64,000 nucleotides of DNA, taken from Flavobacterium sp. Leaf82. Lineage in GTDB: Bacteria > Bacteroidota > Bacteroidia > Flavobacteriales > Flavobacteriaceae. Below are positions 9,207 to 17,007 of the stretch, one piece after another (positions within the stretch are counted from its first letter, which is position 1; every line of letters starts with the position of its first letter). Both the position numbers and the translations under genes were made by a program. The stretch lies in assembly GCF_001422725.1 (NCBI RefSeq), contig NZ_LMMA01000012.1:62001-126000 (forward strand), read 5' to 3'. Under the pieces are notes generated by a model. It was not told the DNA's origin, ran no database searches, and saw only the letters and a program-made list of their open reading frames with translations.

Positions 9207-9310
9207 ATTCTATAAAGATTTCCAGAAAATAGAAATTAAAAAATAAACTGTGTAAACCCATGCAATCCGCAAAATCCGCGGGCCATAACACACAGACAAT
9301 AAATATAATT

Positions 9311-9964
9311 ATGAGTAATACCGACCTTATAAACAAAACAATTGCCTTTGTAAAAGAAAAACTAAATGATGCCGAAGGCGGACACGATTGGTTTCATATT
9401 GAGCGTGTATATAAAAATGCCTTATTAATTGCAAAAGATACAGATTGTGATCTCACAGTTGTTCAATTAGGCGCTTTGCTTCACGATATTGCAGATAGTA
9501 AATTTCATAACGGAGATGAAACCATAGGGCCTAAAACAGCGCGTTTGTTTTTAGAATCAGAAAGTGTATCAGAAGAGATTATTCAACATGTTGTTAATAT
9601 CATCGAAAACATCTCGTATAAAGGCGGAAATTTCGAAAAGAAGTTCACCTCTGTAGAATTGGACATCGTGCAAGATGCGGATCGTTTAGACGCGATAGGA
9701 GCAATTGGAGTAGCAAGAGCGTTCAATTACGGAGGATTTAAAAACAGAACGCTTTATAATCCCGAAATTACGCCGGTAACCAATATGACCAAAGAAGAGT
9801 ACAAAAAGAATAATGCACCAACGATAAATCATTTTTACGAAAAGCTTTTACTCTTAAAAGATAAAATGAATACCGAAACCGGAAAACAAATCGCTGCAGA
9901 AAGACATAAGTTTATGGAAACTTTTCTGGCTCAGTTTTATGCAGAGTGGGAGGGAGTTAAGTAG
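9311..9964 (+). CDS. HD-domain phosphohydrolase
   Basis: A 217-residue HD-superfamily protein from the ATG at 9311 (MSNTDLINKTIAFVKEKL). An upstream ATG at 9260 would add a non-conserved leader. Metal ligands of the HD domain are visible: HDWFHIERV near residue 27, LGALLHDIADSKFH near 57, then EKKFTSVELDIVQDADRLDAIGAIG split by the second Asp pair. The layout resembles E. coli YedJ, a hydrolase of uncertain substrate. The gene ends directly in a repeat of CAGTCTCAG units and a hairpin terminator at 10014-10047. Confidence 0.87.
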   Translation: MSNTDLINKTIAFVKEKLNDAEGGHDWFHIERVYKNALLIAKDTDCDLTVVQLGALLHDIADSKFHNGDETIGPKTARLFLESESVSEEIIQHVVNIIENISYKGGNFEKKFTSVELDIVQDADRLDAIGAIGVARAFNYGGFKNRTLYNPEITPVTNMTKEEYKKNNAPTINHFYEKLLLLKDKMNTETGKQIAAERHKFMETFLAQFYAEWEGVK

Positions 9965-10010
9965 TTTTCAGTCTCAGTTTTCAGTCTCAGTCTCAGTCTG
10001 AGTTTTCAGT
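9964..10010. repeat. CAGTCTCAG/TTTTCAGT intergenic repeat, copy 1
   Basis: Runs of TTTTCAGT and CTCAGTCTCAG units fill the space right after the HD gene stop. The same units recur at 31768-31833 and 39894-39966, where the two orientations face each other. Confidence 0.7.
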
Positions 10011-10013
10011 AAT

Positions 10014-10047
10014 AAAAAATGGCTTCATATTGAAGCCATTTTTTTAT
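10014..10047. terminator. Bidirectional terminator
   Basis: Perfect hairpin AAAAAATGGCTTCA-TAT-TGAAGCCATTTTTTT. The A-run on one side and T-run on the other let it end both the HD gene and the convergent feo transcript. Confidence 0.85.
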
Positions 10048-10090
10048 GTTTTATAATGTTATCTCTAAAATAAAAAGCTGTTTTGCTTTG

Positions 10091-10114
10091 TCAGGCTGAG
10101 CGAAGTCGAAGCCC
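10091..10114. repeat. GGCTGAGCGAAGTCGAAG intergenic repeat, single arm
   Basis: The 18-mer GGCTGAGCGAAGTCGAAG is present here once. At 42964-43027 it occurs as two facing arms. Text such as ACCTCAGAACCTTAG follows at 10125-10150, which recurs near 42370 and 53380. Confidence 0.7.
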
Positions 10115-10161
10115 TTCTAAAACCTCAGAACCTTAGTTCCTTAGCAACTTAGAATCTTTCC

Positions 10162-10284
10162 TTATGAACACCCACAATTACCGTCACCGCAATCTTTTTT
10201 CTTTTTAGGTTTCCAAAGGAATTTTCTAACCAAAAAACCAACGGCAATAAATAATATGACAAAGGCAATAATTTCTTGTACCAT
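10162..10284 (-). CDS. FeoB-associated Cys-rich membrane protein (40 residues)
   Basis: A small gene of 40 codons that I translated by hand. It starts MVQEIIAFVILFIAVGFLVR and ends KDCGDGNCGCS. One membrane helix (residues 4-20) is followed by a basic stretch (KFLWKPKKKK) and a Cys-rich tail with Cys at 32, 37 and 39. This matches the small Cys-rich proteins found next to feoB, thought to take part in ferrous iron transport or metal sensing at the membrane. The ATG is 6 bases after the feoB stop on the same strand, so it is the last gene of a feoA-feoB-small protein operon. Confidence 0.88.
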   Translation of the reverse strand: MVQEIIAFVILFIAVGFLVRKFLWKPKKKKDCGDGNCGCS

Positions 10285-10290
10285 GATTGT

Positions 10291-12390
10291 TTATTTTAAA
10301 AGTTGATACGCAAAAAGCGCTACAAAATAAGCAAGGCCACTCATTAGGAAAAGCTGTATTGCAGGCCATTTCCATGAATTGGTTTCTTTTTTTGTAATAG
10401 CAAGTGTACTCGCACATTGCATTGCAAAAGCATAAAATAATAATAGAGAAATTCCAGAAGCAAAATTAAAGATCTTCTTACCCGTTTCCGGATTGATTTC
10501 TTCCTGCATTTTACTTTTTATAGTCGCCTCGTTATCACTGCTTCCTACACTGTAAATAGTCGCAAGAGTTCCTACGAAAACTTCACGTGCAGCAAATGAA
10601 CTGATAATTGCAATACCTATTTTCCAGTCGTAACCTAACGGCGAAATTGCAGGTTCGATAGCTTTACCCATAATCCCAATATAAGAATTCTCTAATTTTT
10701 GAGAAGCTACTTCATTTTCGAATGTTGTTTCGTCCAGAGGAGTATCTACAAATCTTTCTTTTACGATAGTTTCTGCGTCATTAAAATCTTTTCCCGGACC
10801 ATATGAAGCTAAAAACCATAAAATGACTGATATTGCTAAGATAATTTTACCCGCTCCAACAACGAAAGCTTTTGTTTTTTCGACAACATTAATCGCAACG
10901 TTCTTGAAAAGAGGTAATTTATAACTTGGCATTTCGACAACGAAATACGTTTTAGCACTTATTTTTAATATTTTATTTAAGATATAAGCCGATAGAATTG
11001 CAGTTCCAAAACCTAATAAATACAGCAACATCAAAGCCAAACCCTGTACATTTAGAAATCCAAATAGACGTTCTTCCGGAATAACCAATGAAATTATAAT
11101 CGTATAAACCGGTAATCTTGCAGAACAAGTCGTGAACGGAGTTACTAAGATCGTAATAAGGCGTTCTTTCCAGTTTTCGATATTTCTGGTTGCCATAATT
11201 GCCGGAATTGCACACGCAGTTCCTGAAATTAAAGGCACGACACTTTTTCCGGAAAGTCCAAACTTACGCATGATTTTATCCATCAGGAATACAACACGAC
11301 TCATATAACCGCTTTCTTCCAGAATGGAGATGAACAAAAATAGAAAGGCAATTTGCGGAATAAAAATAATTACTCCACCAATTCCCGGCACAATTCCCTG
11401 CGAAAGTAAATCAGTAAGAATTCCGCTTGGTAATTCCTGAGCAACCCAACTGCTTAAAGATGCAAAAGTGCTGTCGATAAAATCCATTGGAATAGTTGAC
11501 CAGCTGAAAATCGATTGGAAAATCAAAAATAATATCGCCAAGAAAATTACGTAACCCCAAACTTTATGAGTTAAAACACGATCGAGCTTAGCTCTAAAAT
11601 CTTTTGCCATTGTGGCATCAACTTTTAAACCTTCTTTAAGAACATCGTTTATAAATTGATAACGTTTTATAGTTTCTTTTTGCTGTAAACGCTTTAGTTC
11701 TGAATGTGATTTGGTAAAAGTGCTTCTGATTTCATTTCGATCTAAATTCAAAAAATTGACATCTTGTGTAATCACCAACCATAATTTGTACAATAATTGG
11801 TTAGGAAAAGCATGTTGTAATTTTTTAAAATATTCTTCATCAATAACCGATGAATTCAAACACGGTTCATGCGGAATCGTTTTATAAGAAACAATTAATT
11901 CTTTTAACGCATCAATTCCCAAACCTTTTCTAGAACTTACTAAAGCAATTTTCGTTTTTAGTTTTTCTTCTAAATACGGAATATCTAAAGTTATTCCTTT
12001 GCTTTCCATGCGATCTGACATATTAATGACTAAAATCGTCGGAATTTCAAGGTCTTTTATTTGAGTGTAAATCAGCAGATTTCGTTTCAGGTTTTCAACA
12101 TCTGTAACCACAACTGCAACATCAGGATATAATTTGTCGTTTTTATTCAGCAAAAGCTCAATCACCACACTTTCGTCCATAGAACTTGCGTTCAAACTAT
12201 AAGTCCCGGGTAAATCCAGAATATTGGCTTTGATATTGTGCGGTAATTTACAGAACCCTATTTTTTTCTCAACCGTAATTCCGGGATAATTCCCCACTTG
12301 TTGATTTAATCCTGTAAGTTGATTAAAAACAGAAGTTTTTCCTGTATTTGGATTTCCAATAAGGGCAACATTGATATTTTGAATGCTCAT
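10291..12390 (-). CDS. feoB: Ferrous iron transport protein B
   Basis: A 699-residue Fe(II) transporter. The N-terminal G domain shows G1 GNPNTGKTS (residue 12 on), G3 DLPGTY (near 59) and G4 NMSD (near 124). A helical GDP-dissociation-inhibitor-like region follows to about 265. The membrane core has about eight or more helices with the FeoB Cys motif GTACAIPAIMATR near residue 390 and a second gate-like segment TTCSARLPVY near 425. Length is standard. Its start codon ATG overlaps the feoA stop by one base, which indicates tight translational coupling. Confidence 0.96.
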   Translation of the reverse strand: MSIQNINVALIGNPNTGKTSVFNQLTGLNQQVGNYPGITVEKKIGFCKLPHNIKANILDLPGTYSLNASSMDESVVIELLLNKNDKLYPDVAVVVTDVENLKRNLLIYTQIKDLEIPTILVINMSDRMESKGITLDIPYLEEKLKTKIALVSSRKGLGIDALKELIVSYKTIPHEPCLNSSVIDEEYFKKLQHAFPNQLLYKLWLVITQDVNFLNLDRNEIRSTFTKSHSELKRLQQKETIKRYQFINDVLKEGLKVDATMAKDFRAKLDRVLTHKVWGYVIFLAILFLIFQSIFSWSTIPMDFIDSTFASLSSWVAQELPSGILTDLLSQGIVPGIGGVIIFIPQIAFLFLFISILEESGYMSRVVFLMDKIMRKFGLSGKSVVPLISGTACAIPAIMATRNIENWKERLITILVTPFTTCSARLPVYTIIISLVIPEERLFGFLNVQGLALMLLYLLGFGTAILSAYILNKILKISAKTYFVVEMPSYKLPLFKNVAINVVEKTKAFVVGAGKIILAISVILWFLASYGPGKDFNDAETIVKERFVDTPLDETTFENEVASQKLENSYIGIMGKAIEPAISPLGYDWKIGIAIISSFAAREVFVGTLATIYSVGSSDNEATIKSKMQEEINPETGKKIFNFASGISLLLFYAFAMQCASTLAITKKETNSWKWPAIQLFLMSGLAYFVALFAYQLLK

Positions 12391-12629
12391 TATAAGTTGG
12401 TTTTGATAAGTTCAACTTCAATTTCACGAGCAGTTTCTACACGAATGGCAACATGCGAACCATTAATGTCCAAATATAATGGATCTCCAAAAGGAGCAAT
12501 CTGTAGCAATTCGACTAAGTTACCCGGCAAACAACCCATTTCTAATAATTTTAGAGGAATAAGATCGATATCAAAATCTTTGATAATGGCTTTCTCGCCT
12601 TTTTTTAGAGTATGGATAGTATTTTGCAA
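12390..12629 (-). CDS. feoA: Ferrous iron transport protein A
   Basis: A 79-residue SH3-like cytoplasmic protein that assists FeoB. The sequence shows the expected LKLLEMGCLPGNLVEL turn near residue 29 and the DPLYLDINGSHVAIR strand near 50-65. The stop overlaps the feoB start by one base. The promoter on the minus strand is visible upstream (12656-12684), with a tandem TTTAGATTG repeat between it and the gene that may bind a metal-dependent regulator. A Fur-type palindrome is not evident. Confidence 0.93.
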   Translation of the reverse strand: MQNTIHTLKKGEKAIIKDFDIDLIPLKLLEMGCLPGNLVELLQIAPFGDPLYLDINGSHVAIRVETAREIEVELIKTNL

Positions 12630-12636
12630 AGCTTAT

Positions 12637-12656
12637 TTAGATTGAATTTAGATTGC
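12637..12656. promoter_or_regulatory. Tandem TTTAGATTG repeat in the feoA leader
   Basis: Read on the + strand, ATTTAGATTG and then ATTTAGATTG again follow each other with one intervening base pair or less. The copies sit between the -7 element and the feoA start. The half-site TTTAGA resembles the arms of the palindromes near mntH and the TonB receptor, but here it is a direct repeat. Role is inferred only. Confidence 0.3.
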
Positions 12657-12684
12657 AAAAGTAGGCAATTATTCTTTATTTCAA
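12656..12684 (-). promoter_or_regulatory. Promoter of feoA-feoB
   Basis: On the minus strand, TTG at 12684-12682 and TACTTTTG at 12663-12656 are 18 bases apart. This is a good match to the Bacteroidetes -33/-7 pattern. Translation starts at 12629. Confidence 0.55.
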
Positions 12685-12733
12685 GGCATTTAACACTTTT
12701 GTAAATGCTAAATGTTTCTAAAAATAAGGGATT

Positions 12734-13399
12734 TTACTCCTGACACAAGAAATTGATGTCTTCTAAAAGGCGTTTGATTTCCTCTTTATTTGTTCCGTCA
12801 TAAAAACCGCGAACACGACGCTTTTGATCTACCAAAACAAAATTCTCAGTATGTACCATATCATACAATTGATCCGGACGACCAAGTTTAACCGCCAGAT
12901 AAGATTTTCTGGCCATCGTATAAATTTCTTTTTTGTCTCCGGTAACTAAATTCCATTTACTGTCTACAATACCATATTTTATGGCATATGCTTTTAGAAC
13001 CGGAATACTGTCGACCTCAGGAAAAACGGTGTGCGAAAGTAACATTACCTTCGGATTATTTAAAACTGCTTTTTGAACTTCGGTTAAATTAGTGCTCATT
13101 TTTGGACAAATAGATCCGCAAGTCGTAAAGAAAAAATCGGCAACATAAATTTTACCTTCATAATTCTTTTGAGTAATCGTATCTCCGTTTTGATTTACAA
13201 ATTTAAAATCAGCAATTGTGTGGTATTTGCTTTTATATTGAATTGTACTATCGACCAATTCAGGATTTACATCAGCAGGATTGTAAATTGGTAATGTTTT
13301 TTGTGGCTTTAAAGCCGAATAAAATAAGGATATAGTTACAGCCGAAAATACAATAAGAACAATAAAGAATTTACGGTATTTGTATAGAAACGATTTCAT
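12734..13399 (-). CDS. SCO1/SenC family copper-binding protein
   Basis: A 221-residue membrane-anchored thioredoxin-fold protein that delivers copper to the CuA site of cytochrome oxidase, or acts as a thiol reductant there. The chosen ATG at 13399 gives MKSFLYKYRKFFIVLIVFSA, a single N-terminal helix; a longer start at 13432 is less likely. The copper ligands are present: CGSICPKM (CxxxC type) near residue 95 and the later His in MVHTENFVLVDQ near 183. It follows feoA by about 100 bases, with no clear shared promoter. Confidence 0.9.
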   Translation of the reverse strand: MKSFLYKYRKFFIVLIVFSAVTISLFYSALKPQKTLPIYNPADVNPELVDSTIQYKSKYHTIADFKFVNQNGDTITQKNYEGKIYVADFFFTTCGSICPKMSTNLTEVQKAVLNNPKVMLLSHTVFPEVDSIPVLKAYAIKYGIVDSKWNLVTGDKKEIYTMARKSYLAVKLGRPDQLYDMVHTENFVLVDQKRRVRGFYDGTNKEEIKRLLEDINFLCQE

Positions 13400-13481
13400 A
13401 AAAACAATTTCGTGCAAAAGTACAAAAAGCACTTTTTAAAAAGCTAATTGGGTTTGGTTTTTAACAATGCAACCGAGTAAG

Positions 13482-13610
13482 AAAGGTTTTTGCCACAAAT
13501 TTCACAAATTTTCACTAATGTAAATCGCGTTAATTTTTTGAACTTACTCATAAATTTCAATAAAAAGTTAATTCGTGAAAATTTGTGAAATTTGTGGCAA
13601 AAAAACCTTT
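13482..13610. repeat. Long inverted repeat of the TTTGTGGCAAAAA family, copy 1
   Basis: The left arm at 13482-13515 (AAAGGTTTTTGCCACAAATT and on) and the right arm at 13575-13610 are near-perfect reverse complements of about 34 bases, differing mainly by two extra A residues. The loop is about 60 bases and contains AATCGCGTTAATTTTT-like text. A looser second copy is at 50131-50200. It fills the whole gap between the SCO gene and the exporter gene. Confidence 0.85.
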
Positions 13611-14528
13611 TTATCTTTTTCGAATAGATTTATTAACCAGATACAATCCCACTAAAGTTACAACAGCGCCAATAACAATTGCCTGTGTTAACACTTCGCC
13701 AAAAATAAAAGAGCCTAAGATCATCGCCACAATTGGATTGATGTAAACATAAATACTGCTTATTTCTGTTGGAAGATTTTGAAGGGAATATATAAAAGCA
13801 ATAAAAGTTAGGACAGAACCAATAATTACCAAATACCCAATTGACCACCACGAAGCCAAAGGTATTTCGCTTAGCGGAATATTAATTCCTGAAGCTTCTG
13901 TGATTCCAAATAATAATACACTCGAAATCAGCATTTGCAATCCTAAACTAAAATACGGATTAAAGTTTGCGGCTTGCTTTTTAGTTTCTAATATTCCAAA
14001 TGCCCAAGTAATTGTAGAAGCAGTCATTAAAATAATTCCGAATTGAAATTCAGGTTTTAGAAAGTCAGCGATATAATCAATGAAAATAATACAAATACCT
14101 CCAAAACTAATAAGCATTCCGAGTAAAGCCATTTTTGCAATTTTCTTACCATTAAAAAAGTTGATAATGATAATCCAAATAGGAAAAAGTGCACTAATAA
14201 TCGCTCCCAAACCACTGCTCATATATTTTACGCCCCAAGTACTTAATCCGTTACTCAAAGCAAAATTTAAAATACTCAAAACAATAATCGTACGCCATTG
14301 TTTGCCTTTTGGCCAAGGTTCTTTTTTTAGGATAAAATAGCCCACATACAGAACTCCGCCCAAAAGCTGACGAATATTTGCCAATTGCAAACCGGGCATA
14401 TGTCTAACACCTTCTTTAGATGCTAACCATGTAGTTCCCCAAAAAAAACTTACCCAGCAAAGTGCCAAAATAGGTAATCCTATGGCATTAATTTTTCCTG
14501 AAACCGCACTCTGAATTTTTGTTCTCAC
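13611..14528 (-). CDS. EamA/DMT family transporter
   Basis: A 305-residue integral membrane protein with about ten predicted helices in two EamA repeats (residues 15-150 and 165-300). Typical features are WVSFFWGTTWLASKEGV near the first helix, ISALFPIWIIIINFF, and PIVAMILGSFIFGE in the second repeat, which ends with the positively charged NKSIRKR. Members export metabolites, amino acids or drugs; the substrate cannot be told from sequence. The stop codon lies directly against the long inverted repeat at 13482-13610. Confidence 0.87.
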   Translation of the reverse strand: MRTKIQSAVSGKINAIGLPILALCWVSFFWGTTWLASKEGVRHMPGLQLANIRQLLGGVLYVGYFILKKEPWPKGKQWRTIIVLSILNFALSNGLSTWGVKYMSSGLGAIISALFPIWIIIINFFNGKKIAKMALLGMLISFGGICIIFIDYIADFLKPEFQFGIILMTASTITWAFGILETKKQAANFNPYFSLGLQMLISSVLLFGITEASGINIPLSEIPLASWWSIGYLVIIGSVLTFIAFIYSLQNLPTEISSIYVYINPIVAMILGSFIFGEVLTQAIVIGAVVTLVGLYLVNKSIRKR

Positions 14529-14732
14529 TTTTATTTAAATTCTTTGTAACAAATATTCCAAAAACAATTCTAATATCAAGTTATAAACCGGTATTAAATA
14601 CATGAAAATATTCGATGATATCTATTAATGATGTTAGGATAAAACGCTTTATTGCGATTATTTCAAAAATTTTAACATAGCGTTTCAAATATTAGGAATA
14701 CGTTTGTATAAAGACCACAAAATTAAATATAA

Positions 14733-16793
14733 ATGAAAAAACAAATTTGCAGACCTTTATTCTGCGCCTTTTTTGTAACCGTTTCATTGACGGCTGTTAA
14801 AGCTCAAAATGCAACTTCAAAAGAACCGGGTATTAACGTTTCATACATGAATACCAAAATTAGTCCGAGTCAGGATTTTTTTAAATATGTAAACGGAACG
14901 TGGCTTGATCAGACTGAAATTCCAAGTGATCGTACAACATGGGGAAGTTTTAATGAACTGATCAAGAAAACAGATAAAGATGCAATGTCTATCCTTAAGG
15001 AAGCATCAAAAAATCCAAAATATAAATCAGATACAGATCAGGGAAAAGCAATTAACTTATTCTCTACGATTTTAGATACTGTTGGCAGAAATAAAGCAGG
15101 CATAAAACCTTTAGAACCTTATTTTAAAAAAATTGATGCAATCAAAAATGTTGCAGATCTTCAAAAATATTTAGTTGAAATGGAGCCGGAAGGTGGTTCT
15201 GGTTTTTTTGGAATTTACATTGGTGCTGATGAAAAAAACAGTTCTAAAAACTCGGTTAGTCTTGGCGTAAGCCGATTGGGATTACCGGATAAAGATTATT
15301 ACACATCTGATGATAAGGATTCTAAGGAAAAACGTGCAAAATACCAACTTCATGTTGCAAAAATGATGCAGTTTACAGGAGAATCTGCAGAGAAAGCAAA
15401 TAAAAGTGCTGCTGAGATTTTAGCTTTAGAAACAGAATTGTCTAAACCAAGATTAAATCGTGTTGAAAGCAGAGACAGCCGTTTGCAATATAACCCAATG
15501 ACAATTGCCCAACTTCAAAAATTAACACCTGCTATTAAGTGGGATGCTTATTTTACAAATCTTGGTTTGGCAAAATTAGATACCGTAGTGGTTATGGAAC
15601 CTAAGTACATGAAGGCTTTGCAAACTGTTTTTACAGAAAACAAAGTAGCACAATGGAAAGAATATCTAAAATGGGATTTGCTAAACACAGTTTCTACAAC
15701 ATTGTCAACAGATATTGAAACTGCAAGTTTTGATTTTTACAGCAAAACATTAAGAGGTGCAATCAAACAATTGCCACGCGAAGAAAAAGCATTACAAGTT
15801 GTAAACAACACTATTGGTGAAGCACTTGGTAAATTATATGTAGAAAAAGTATTTCCTGCCGAAGCAAAAACAAAAGCAGTCGATATGATTCATAATGTTA
15901 TTTTGGCGTACCAAAATCGTATTAATAATTTGACCTGGATGTCTGCAGCTACAAAGGTAAAAGCGATTGAAAAATTAAATAAAATCACAATAAAAGTTGG
16001 TTATCCTGATAAATGGAAAGATTATTCGGCACTTGAAATTAAAAGTGTTGCTGATGGAGGAAGTTACTTCGGAAATGAACGCAATCTTTCTAAATGGAAT
16101 TTCAAAAAAGGAATTGAAAAACTAAACAAACCGGTTGATAAAACAGAGTGGGGAATGTCGCCACAAACTGTAAATGCGTATTACAATCCATCGTATAACG
16201 AAATTGTATTTCCGGCGGCAATTTTACAACCTCCGTTTTACAATTACCAAGCTGATGAAGCTGTAAATTATGGTGGTATTGGAGCTGTTATTGGTCATGA
16301 AATTTCTCATGGTTTTGATGATTCAGGAGCACGTTATAATGCCGAAGGAAACTTGGTAGACTGGTGGACACCTGAGGATTTAAAACAATTTACTGCGCTT
16401 GGGACTGCTTTGGCAGATCAATATAGTGCTTTAGAGCCATTGCCTGGAATTCATGTAGATGGTAAATTTACGCTTGGTGAAAATATTGGTGATTTAGGTG
16501 GTATTAATGCAGCTTATGATGGTTTGCAATTGTACTTAAAAGCACACGGAAATCCTGGATTAATTGACGGATTTACGCCAGAGCAACGTTTCTTTATTTC
16601 ATGGGCAACCGTTTGGAGAACAAAAACCAGAGATGAAGCACTTAAAAATCAGGTAAAAACAGATCCGCATTCTCCTGGAATGTTCAGAGCTGTTGTGCCA
16701 ATTCAGAATGTTGATGCTTTTTATCAGGCTTTTGGAATCAAAAAAGGAGATAAAATGTACATTGATTCAGATAAAAGAGTAAAAATCTGGTAA
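14733..16793 (+). CDS. M13 family zinc metallopeptidase, first of a tandem pair
   Basis: A 686-residue neprilysin/PepO-like endopeptidase with a signal peptide (residues 1-24, ending TAVKAQ), so it acts in the periplasm or outside. The zinc-binding motif is intact: VIGHEISHGFDD near residue 520 and the third ligand in GENIGDLGG near 585. The substrate-backbone motif NAYYNPSYNEIVFPAAILQ is split around residue 480. It may trim peptides for nutrition or quality control. A paralogue of exactly the same length follows at 17008. A possible -7 element TACGTTTG lies at 14699-14706, and a terminator at 16807-16836 separates the two copies. Confidence 0.94.
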   Translation: MKKQICRPLFCAFFVTVSLTAVKAQNATSKEPGINVSYMNTKISPSQDFFKYVNGTWLDQTEIPSDRTTWGSFNELIKKTDKDAMSILKEASKNPKYKSDTDQGKAINLFSTILDTVGRNKAGIKPLEPYFKKIDAIKNVADLQKYLVEMEPEGGSGFFGIYIGADEKNSSKNSVSLGVSRLGLPDKDYYTSDDKDSKEKRAKYQLHVAKMMQFTGESAEKANKSAAEILALETELSKPRLNRVESRDSRLQYNPMTIAQLQKLTPAIKWDAYFTNLGLAKLDTVVVMEPKYMKALQTVFTENKVAQWKEYLKWDLLNTVSTTLSTDIETASFDFYSKTLRGAIKQLPREEKALQVVNNTIGEALGKLYVEKVFPAEAKTKAVDMIHNVILAYQNRINNLTWMSAATKVKAIEKLNKITIKVGYPDKWKDYSALEIKSVADGGSYFGNERNLSKWNFKKGIEKLNKPVDKTEWGMSPQTVNAYYNPSYNEIVFPAAILQPPFYNYQADEAVNYGGIGAVIGHEISHGFDDSGARYNAEGNLVDWWTPEDLKQFTALGTALADQYSALEPLPGIHVDGKFTLGENIGDLGGINAAYDGLQLYLKAHGNPGLIDGFTPEQRFFISWATVWRTKTRDEALKNQVKTDPHSPGMFRAVVPIQNVDAFYQAFGIKKGDKMYIDSDKRVKIW

Positions 16794-16806
16794 TATATAA
16801 AACTAT

Positions 16807-16836
16807 AAAACGACGCTTTTTTTGAGCGTCGTTTTT
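16807..16836 (+). terminator. Terminator between the two M13 peptidase genes
   Basis: Hairpin AAAACGACGCT / AGCGTCGTTTTT with a short T-rich loop. It implies that the two copies are transcribed separately, at least in part. Confidence 0.85.
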
Positions 16837-17007
16837 AGTTTGTGTGATTAACAAGAAAATGCAGCAATTACCTTATTGTTAGGTGATTTTTAATCAAATT
16901 CTGTTATTGTTTGGTGCCGATTCTTCAATCAATTATTTGCCAAATTTAACATGGAGTTTGAAATAATTGCAATATGTTTGTGTATATACTAAAAACTATA
17001 AATAAAA

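Noticed and set aside
9260-9310. N-terminal extension of the HD hydrolase from the ATG at 9260
   Set aside because: The 17 extra residues (MQSAKSAGHNTQTIN...) do not look like part of the fold, and the second ATG fits the family start.
12637-12656. Tandem TTTAGATTG near feoA as another copy of the TTTTAG-N6-CTAAAA palindrome
   Set aside because: It is a direct repeat of one half-site with no CTAAAA arm, so it does not fit the palindrome.
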